DNA from: Lolium rigidum | Taxonomy: Eukaryota; Streptophyta; Magnoliopsida; Poales; Poaceae | Direction: 5' to 3' | Assembly: GCF_022539505.1 (NCBI RefSeq) | Contig: NC_061512.1 | Location: 154,611,962 to 154,675,961 of the forward strand | Length of the DNA: 64,000 bases | The notes under the pieces: generated by a model | Told to the model about the DNA's origin: nothing | The model's input: only the letters and a program-made list of their open reading frames with translations | Database searches by the model: none | In this document: positions 56,234 to 64,000 of the stretch, piece after piece | Position numbering within the stretch: position 1 is the stretch's first letter | Layout of the letters: each line of letters opens with the position of its first letter | Position numbers and translations under genes: made by a program

Positions 56234-57182
56234 AGCTTTGCGCATTTATTTCCAAGATACATAGCTATCTAGAATAATCAATAGTTATCTGAAGATTATA
56301 CTGCACATTAATTATGCATGCCAATAAATATTATCAAATGAATTCTTATTTTTCAATCAATGTGGCGCCCGATATATTTCACTTATTTTCCGAAGAAGCG
56401 CAAATATTACATATTAATGCCCTCCATGAATCCTCATCTCTGCAACACAGTTTACACTTGCTTATTTAATGTGTATCATATATTTTGCTTTATTTTGGAA
56501 AAAAGTGTTGCGCTATTGTTGAGACAGATGCTACAGAGGTAGCTTCGGAGAGGTGGTAGACGATGTCGAGGGATGATCCTGGGTATACCAAACTTGGTGG
56601 TCTAGTGATTTAATGGAAGGAAAAGAATTTACAGAGAGGACAACAAATAAAACAAGAAGGGCAACCTCCACGAGCCGAGGCGGAATCAAAGCCAGCCTGG
56701 TCAATCTCCTCCTAGGCCCGCCTCAAGACAAAAACCAGCATTGGGCCAAACCGACATACCGGCCCAATGCCGGTAAACCGACTTCACTATCCAGGCATGG
56801 GCCAACCTCAGCCGGTCCGACTTTGCTATCCCGGAGTGGGTCAGCTTTGGCCTATCCTGGCTGGGCCAAGCTGTACCATCCAGCCTATACCGCTACTCCC
56901 TCCCACATGCCGACATTCCACCGGCCCGGCTTCACCACCGAGGCCCACTACCGACTTAACCACCCCCCGGTGGCCCGTCTTCACTCCATCCCGGCGGCCC
57001 TACTTCAGCGCCCCCGGCGGCCCGACTTCAGTGCCTACCTGGACCGAGTTCACCTCCGCGGCCCAGCATCGACTTCGACCCCTCCCAGACCAACTTCCCC
57101 GGGCCGACACTGTCGGGCCGGCTTCACCACGCCCCGGCCTAGGCCGGCTTCACCTCCGCTTGGGCATGTACAAGCTGGTGCC
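56234..57182. other. Upstream flank of the neprosin gene, grading into GC-rich repetitive sequence
   Basis: Positions 56234-56600 are AT-rich with nothing recognisable. From about 56690 to 57180 the sequence has recurring GGCCCG/GACTTCA-type words typical of a decayed retrotransposon, but no ends are visible. Long plus-strand Pro-rich open frames here overlap each other and reflect composition. The final GTGCC (57178-57182) would be the target site of the next element. Confidence 0.45.
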
Positions 57183-58666
57183 TGATGTCTACGGGTGCTT
57201 CTATTCTTGTAGACAGTGTTGGGCCTCCAAGAGCAGAGGTTTGTAGAACAGCAGCAAGTTTCCCTTAAGTGGATCACCCAAGGTTTATCGAACTCAGGGA
57301 GGAAGAGGTCAAAGATATCCCTCTCAAGCAACCCTGCAATCACGATACAAGAAGTCTCTTGTGTCCCCAACACACCTAATACACTTGTCAGATGTATAGG
57401 TGCACTAGTTCGGCGAAGAGATGGTGAAATACAAGTAATATAGATGGATATGAGTAGTAACAGCAATCTGAATAAAATATGGCAGCGAGTAAACATGCAA
57501 CAGAACAGTAAATAAACGGAGTTTCGAGGCTTAGAAACAAGGCCTAGGGATCTTACTTTCACTAGTGGACACTCTCAACATTGATCACATAATAAAACCA
57601 CTCTACACTCTCTTGTTGGATGATGAACACCACTAATTGTGTAGGGCTACAAGAGCACCTCAATGCCGGAGTTAACAAGCTCCACAACATTCAATGTTCA
57701 TATTTAAATAACCTTAGAGTGCATGATAGATCATTGCAATTACACCAAGTACTAACATAGCATGCACATTGTCACCATCACACTATGAAGGAGGAATAAA
57801 TCACATCAATACTATCATAGCAATAATTAACTTCACAATCTACAAGAGATTACAATCATAACCTACGCCAAGTACTACACGATGCACACACTGTCACCAT
57901 TACACCGTGGGGGAGGAATAGAGTACTTTAATAACATCACTAGAGTAACACATAGATGAATAGTGATACAAAACTCATATGAATCTCAATCATCTAAGGC
58001 AGCTCATGAGATCATTGTATTGAAGTACATAGGAGAGAGATTAACCACATAGCTACCGGTACAGCCCCGAGCCTCGATGGAGAACTACTCCCTCCTCATG
58101 GGAGACAGCAGCGTTGATGAAGATGGCGATGGTGTTGATGGAGGAGCCTTCCGGGGGCACTTCCCCGTCCCGGCGGCGTGCCGGAACAGAGACTCCTGTC
58201 CCCCAGATCTTGGCTTCACGATGGCGGCGGCTCTAGAAGGTTTCTCGTACCGTGGCTTTTTCGTATCGAGGTTTTAGGTCGAGGAGGCTTAAATAGGCGA
58301 AGAGGCGGAGTCGGAGGGCTGACGGGGCGACGGCACAGTAGGGGGGCGCGGCCCACCCCCTGGCCACGCCAGCCTATCATCTGGGGCCCACAGGGCCCTC
58401 CTCTGGCGGCTCTCGGGTGTTCTGGAAGCTTCGTGTGATTCTAAGATGCCTGGGCGTTGATTTCGTCCAATTCCGTGAATATTTCCTTACTAGGATTTAC
58501 GAAACCAAAAACAGCAGAAAACGAGCAAGCGGCCCTTCGGCATCTCGTCAATAGGTTAGTTCCGGAAAATGCATAATAATGACATATAATGTGTATAAAA
58601 CATGTGGGTATCATCATAAAAGTAGCATGGAACATAAGAAATTATAGATACGTTTGGGACGTATCA
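57183..58666 (-). repeat. LTR of the incomplete Athila-like element (second LTR subfamily)
   Basis: It begins TGATGTCTACGGGTGCTTC and ends GATACGTTTGGGACGTATCA. The end is a decayed form of the palindromic terminus seen at 18932. The left third differs from the 17337 family, but the words GCAGCAAGTTT..CCCT and AAGGTTTATCGAAC are shared. Confidence 0.88.
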
Positions 58667-59252
58667 AGCATCCCCAAGCTTAGTTCCTACTCGCCCTCGA
58701 GTAGGTAAACGATAACAAAGATAATTTCTGAAGTGACATGCTATCATAATCTTGATCAATACTATTGTAAAGCATATGAGATGAATGAAGTGATTCAAAG
58801 CAATGGTAAAGACAATGAGTAAACAACTGAATCATATAACAAAGACTTTTCATGAATAGTACTTTCAAGACAAGCATCAATAAGACTTGCATAAGAGTTA
58901 CTCATAAAGCAATAAATTCAAAGTAAAGGAATTGAAGCAACATAAAGGAAGATAAAGTTTCAGCGGTTGCTTTCAACTTCAACATGTATATCTCATGGAT
59001 AATTGTCAACACAAAGTAATATAACAGGTGCAATAGGTAAACATGTAAGAATCAATGCACACAGTTGATACAAGTGTTTGCTTCTAAGATAGAAAGAATA
59101 GGCAAACTGACTCAACAATAAAGTAGAAGATAGGCCCTTCGCGAGAGGAAGCATTGATTACTATATTTGTGCTAGAGCTTTTCATTTTAAAAACAAGAAA
59201 CAATTTTGTCAACGGTAGTAATAAAGCATATGTGTTATGTATAAGACATCCT

Positions 59253-60957
59253 TGATGTCTACGGGAGCTTCTATTCTTGTAGACAGTGTTGGGCCTCCAA
59301 GAGCAGAGGTTTGTAGAACAGCAGCAAGTTTCCCTTAAGTGGATCACCTAAGGTTTATCGAACTCAGGGAGGAAGAGGTCAAAGATATCCCTCTCATGCA
59401 ACCCTGCAACCACAAAGCAAGAAGTCTCTTGTGTCCCCAACACACCTAATAGGTGCACTAGTTCGGCGAAGAGATAGTGAAATACAGGTGGTATGAATGA
59501 ATATGAGCAGTAGTAACGGCGCCGAGAAAATAGCTTGCTCGGCGTGTAGTTGATGGTGGTAATATGGTAGCGATAGTAACGCGATAAAACGAGTAAACAA
59601 GCAGCGATAGCGATATTTAGGAACAAGGCCTAGGGATTACACTTTCACTAGTGGACACTCTCAACTTTGATCACATAACAGAATAGATGAATGCATACTC
59701 TACACTCTTGTTGGATGATGAACACATTGCGTAGGATTACACGAACCCTCAATGCCGGAGTTAACAAGCTCCACAATTCAATGTTCATATTTAAATAACC
59801 TTAGAGTGCATGAAAGATCGACACGACTAAACCAAGTACTAACACGAGCATGCACACTGTCACCTTCACACTATGTAGGAGGAATAGATCACATCAATAC
59901 TATCATAGCAATAGTTAACTTCGCAATCTACAAGAGATCACAATCATAGCCTACGCCAAGTACTAACACGGATGCACACACTGTCACCATTACACCGTGC
60001 AGGAGGAATAGAACTACTTTAATAACATCACTAGAGTAGCACATGGATAAATTGTGATACAAAACACATTGCAATCATAAAGGGATATAAATAAGCACTT
60101 CACTATGCCATTCATAACAGTGAATAAGTATTCGTGAAATATAGCCTAAGAGACCCACACGGTGCACACACTCGTCACCTTTACACACGTGGGACAAGGA
60201 GTCTCCGGAGATCACATAAGTAAAACCCACTTGACTAGCATAATGACATCTAGATTACAAGCATCATCATATGAATCTCAATCATGTAAGGCAGCTCATG
60301 AGATTATTGTATTGAAGTACATAGGAGAGAGATTAACCACATAGCTACCGGTACAGCCCCGAGCCTCGATGGAGAACTACTCCCTCCTCATGGGAGACGA
60401 GCAGCGTTGATGAAGATGGCGGTGGTGTCGATGGAGGAGCCTTCCGGGGGCACTTCCCCGTCCCGGCGGCGTGCCGGAACAGAGACTCCTGTCCCCCAGA
60501 TCTTGGCTTCGCGATGGCGGCGGCTCTGGAAGGTTTCTCGTACCGTGGCTTTTCCGTCTCGAGGTTTTAGGTCGAGGGGCTTCTTATAGGCGAAGAGGCG
60601 GCGTCAGAGGGTCAACGAGGCGGCGGCACCATAGGGTGGCGCGGGCCACACCCAGGCCGCGCCGGCCTATGGTCCAGTGGGCTCGTGGCCCCCCTCTGGT
60701 CCTTCCCGGGTGTTCTGGAAGCTTCGTGGAAAAATAGGATGCTGGGTCTTGATTTCGTCCGATTCCGAGAATATTTCCTTACTAGGATTTTTGGAACCAA
60801 AAACAGCAGAAAACAGGAACTGGCCCTTCGGCATCTCGTCAATAGGTTAGTTCCGGAAAACGCATAAATATGACATATAATGTGTACAAAACATGTAGAT
60901 ATCATCAATAATGTGGCATGGAACATAAGAAATTATCGATACGTCGGAGACGTATCA
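59253..60957 (-). mobile_element. Solo LTR of the second Athila-like subfamily, 1.7 kb
   Basis: It starts TGATGTCTACGGGAGCTTC, ends GATACGTCGGAGACGTATCA, and is flanked by the 5-bp duplication ATCCT (59248-59252 and 60958-60962). It is related to 57183-58666 but longer by about 220 bp, mainly in the 60060-60250 stretch. No internal region is present. Removing it rejoins the host internal sequence, which aligns with 19490-19530 of the other element. Confidence 0.92.
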
Positions 60958-63036
60958 ATCCTATAAGTTGCAAGCCTCATGCATAGTATACTAATAGTGC
61001 TCGCACCTTGTCCTAATTAGCTTGGATTAACACTGATTATCATTGCATAGCATATGTTTCAACCAAGTGTCTCAAAGGGGTACCTCTATGCCGCATGTAC
61101 AAAGGTCTAAGGAAAAAGCTCGCATTGGATTTCTCGCTTTTGATTATTCTCAACTTAGACATCCATACCGGGACAACATAGACAACAGATAATGGACTCC
61201 TCTTTAATGCATAAGCATTCAACAACAGTTAATATTCTCATAAGAGATTGAGGATTGATTGTCCAAACTGAAACTTCCACCATGAATCATGGCTTTAGTT
61301 AGCGGCCCAATGTTCTTCTCTCACAGTATGCATACTCAAACCATTTGATTGTGAGAACCGCCCTTACTTCAGACAAGACGAACATGCATAGCAACTCACA
61401 TGATATTCAACAAAGGTAAAAGAGTTGATGGCGTCCCCGAAACATGGTTACCACTCAACAAGCAACTTATTAAGAAATAAGACACATAAGTACATATTCT
61501 TCACCACGATAGTTTTTAAGCTATTTGTCCCATGAGCTATATATTGCAAAGGTAAAGAATAGAAATTTTAAAGGTAGCACTCAAGTAATGTACTTTGGAA
61601 TGGCGGAGAAATACCATGTGGTAGGTAGGTATGGCGGACACAAATGGCATAGTTTTTGGCTCAAGGATTTGGATGCACGAGAAGAATTCCTCTCAATACA
61701 AGGCTAGGCTAGCAAGGTTGTTTGAAGCAAACTCAAGTATAAAACGGTGCAGCAAAGCTCACATATGAACATATTGCAAGCATTATAAGACTTTACATCG
61801 TCTCCTTGTTGTTCAAACACCTCAACCAGAAAATATCTAGACTCTAGAGAAACTAATCATGCAAACCAAATTTTAACAAGCTCTATGTAGTTCTTCATTA
61901 ATGGGTGCAAGGTACATGATGCAAGAGCTTAAACATGATCTATATGAGCACAACAATTGCCAAGTATCAAATTATTCAAGACATTATACCAATTACCACA
62001 TGCGGCATTTTCCGTTTCCAACCATATAACAATGAACGAAGCAGTTTCAACCTTCGCCATGAACACTAAAAGATAAAGCGAGGAACACAAATGTTCATAT
62101 GAACCAGCGGAGCGTGTCTCTCTCCCACACAAGCATGAATTTATTCAGAGAATGAAAATAACAAAACGAAAATAAAAGCACACAGACGCTCCAAGTAAAG
62201 TACATAAGATGTGACCGAATAAAAATATAGTTTCAAGAGAAGTGACCCGATAAGTTGTCGATGAAGAAGGGGATGCCTTGGGCATCCCCAAGCTTAGATG
62301 CTTGAGTCTTCTTGAAATATGCAGGGATGAACCACGGGGGCATCCCCAAGCTTAGACTTTTCACTCTTCTTGATCATATTGTATCATCCTCCTCTCTTGA
62401 CCCTTGAAAACTTCCTCCACACCAAACTTGAAACAAACTCATTAGAGGGTTAGTGCATAATCAAAAATTCACATATTCAGAGGTGACACAATCATTCTTA
62501 ACACTTCTGGACATTGCTCAAAGCTACTGGAAGGTAATGGAACAAAGAAATCCATCCAACACAGCGAAAGAGGCAATGCGAAATAAAAGGCAGAATCTGT
62601 CAAAACAGAACAGTCCGTAAAGACGAATTTTAAAGAGGCACCAGACTTGCTCAGATGAAAATGCCCAAATTGAATGAAAGTTGCGTACATATCTGAGGAT
62701 CACTCACGTAAATTGGCAGATTTTTCTGAGTTACCTACAGAGAACACTGCCCAAATTCGTGACAGACAGAAATCTGTTTCTGCGCAGTAATCCAAATCTA
62801 GTATCAACCCTACTATCAAAGACTTTACTTGGCACAACAATGCAATAAAATAAAGATAAGGAGAGGTTGATACAGTAGTAACAACTTCCAAGACTCAAAT
62901 ATAAAACAAAATTGCTGTAGTAAAATAAACACATGGGTTATCTCCCAAGAAGTGCTTTCTTTATAGCCATTAAGATGGGCTCAGCAGTTTTAATGATGCA
63001 CTCGCAAGAAATAAGAGTTGAAGCAAAAGAGAGCAT

Positions 63037-64000
63037 TGATACGTCTCCGACGTATCGATAATTTCTTATGTTCTATGCCATATAATTGATGATACCTACA
63101 TGTTTTATGCACACTTTATGTCATATTCGTGCATTTTCTGGAACTAACCTATTAACAAGATGCCGAAGTGCCGATTCTTGTTTCTGCTGTTTTTGGTTTC
63201 AGAAATCCTAGTAACGAAATATTCTCGGAATTGGACGAAACGAAGACCCAGGGGCCTATTTCGCCACGAACCTTCCAGAAGACCGAAGAGCATATGAAGT
63301 GGGGCCACGAGGTGGCCAAACCACAAGGCGGCGCGGCCAAGGGGGGGCCCGCCGCCCGTGGTGTGGGCCCCTCGTCGGCCCCCGACTCTGCCCTTCCGCC
63401 TACTTAAAGCCTCCGTCGCGAAACCCCTGATGCGAAAAAACCACGATACGGAAAACCTTACTGAGACGCCGCCGCCGCCAATCCCATCTCGGGGGATTCT
63501 GGAGATCTCCTCCGGCACCCTGCCGAAGAGGGGATTCATCTCCCGGAGGACTCTACACCGCCATGGTCGCCTCCGGAGTGATGAGTGAGTAGTTCACCCC
63601 TGGACTATGGGTCCATAGCAGTAGCTAGATGGTTGTCTTCTCCTCTTTGTGCTTCATTGTTGGATCTTGTGAGCTGCCTAACATGATCAAGATCATCTAT
63701 CTGTAATACTCTATGTTGTGTTTATCGGGATCCGATGGATAGAGAATACCATGTTATGTTAATTATCAAGTTATTGCATATGTGTTGTTTATGATCTTGC
63801 ATGCTCTCCGTTATTAGTAGAGGCTCTGGCCAAGTTGATGCTAGTAACTCCAAGAGGGAGTATTTATGCTCGATAGTGGGTTCATGCATGCATTGACACC
63901 TGGGACAGTGACAGAAAGTTCTAAGGTTGTGTTGTGCTGTTGCCACTAGGGATAAAATATTGATGCTATGTCCGAGGATGTAGTTATTGATTACATTACG
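63037..64000 (+). mobile_element. LTR of a 17337-type Athila-like element, cut by the window edge
   Basis: It begins TGATACGTCTCCGACGTATC and follows the reverse complement of 18932-17970 closely to the end of the window. The preceding AGCAT (63032-63036) is the likely target duplication. Whether it is a solo LTR or a whole element cannot be seen. Confidence 0.9.

Larger units (their letters stand above)
57183..63036 (-). mobile_element. Incomplete Athila-like retrotransposon, interrupted twice and leaving the window
   Basis: It begins with an LTR (57183-58666) followed by internal sequence (58667-59252 and 60963-63036) that closely parallels the 3' non-coding part of the 17337-25488 element. 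This includes the AAGCTTGGGGATGC polypurine-like words next to the LTR, near 62281 and near 62340. By that match it is minus-oriented, and its gag-protease and 5' LTR should lie to the right, beyond the insertion at 63037. A solo LTR splits it at 59253. Confidence 0.85.

Noticed and set aside
56613..57185. 190-residue Pro-rich plus-strand protein
   Set aside because: It lies in GC-rich repetitive sequence with equally long frames in other phases. There is no domain or promoter, and it runs into the next LTR.

Overview
This window is plant nuclear DNA, almost certainly from a grass of the wheat/barley/rye tribe (Triticeae) or a close relative. The basis is GT-AG introns, a plant-only neprosin-family gene, and Triticeae-style transposable elements: CACTA with TGTGGCGCACC subterminal repeats, Athila-like LTR elements primed by tRNA-Asp, a 5.5-kb-LTR gag-only element, a Stowaway MITE, a Helitron, a Harbinger-like element and a Mutator-like element. 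About 90% of the window is transposon sequence, nested up to four levels deep. Most boundaries are supported by target-site duplications (TSDs) read directly from the sequence.

Left part (850-33407): one CACTA element, TSD TAT, with matching terminal inverted repeats. Removing later insertions leaves a core of about 13.0 kb. It carries (i) a tnp2-type transposase gene (1803-12691) broken by a 385-bp solo LTR (3869-4253, TSD ACCGG) and a 7.0-kb LTR retrotransposon (5162-12167, TSD CATAC); (ii) a small unknown ORF (14847-15272); (iii) the second CACTA gene, with Transposase_24-like, coiled-coil and Ulp1-protease-like parts (16193-28349), broken by an 8.15-kb Athila-like element (17337-25488, TSD ATGAG); (iv) a 4.04-kb minus-strand Helitron (28532-32567) containing a 1.0-kb Harbinger-like element; and (v) a 78-residue ORF joining an RNase H1-N/viroplasmin-like domain to a membrane segment (32667-32903).

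Middle part (34419-56161, minus strand): a neprosin-family (DUF4409 + DUF239) gene that reads as intact. It has seven exons, all phase 0 with GT-AG junctions, and encodes 390 residues. Intron 2 has grown from about 0.34 kb to 18.0 kb because a 17.7-kb Mutator-like element (38003-55665, TSD TTTTAATAA) sits in it. That element carries a two-exon host-like gene (40538-54913). This cargo gene is itself split, four codons before its stop, by a 13.2-kb gag-only retrotransposon with 5.46-kb LTRs (41703-54895, TSD CAGAG).

Right part (57183-64000): an incomplete Athila-like element (LTR 57183-58666) interrupted by a related solo LTR (59253-60957, TSD ATCCT) and, at 63037, by an LTR of the 17337-25488 family that runs off the window.

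The neprosin gene is the only ordinary host gene that looks functional. The most noteworthy points are its MULE-filled intron, the extra ORFs carried by transposons (antisense acidic ORF, pre-gag ORF, Harbinger ORF, RNase H1-N/membrane ORF), and the structured repeats inside the CACTA element. No rRNA, CRISPR array or convincing functional tRNA was seen.
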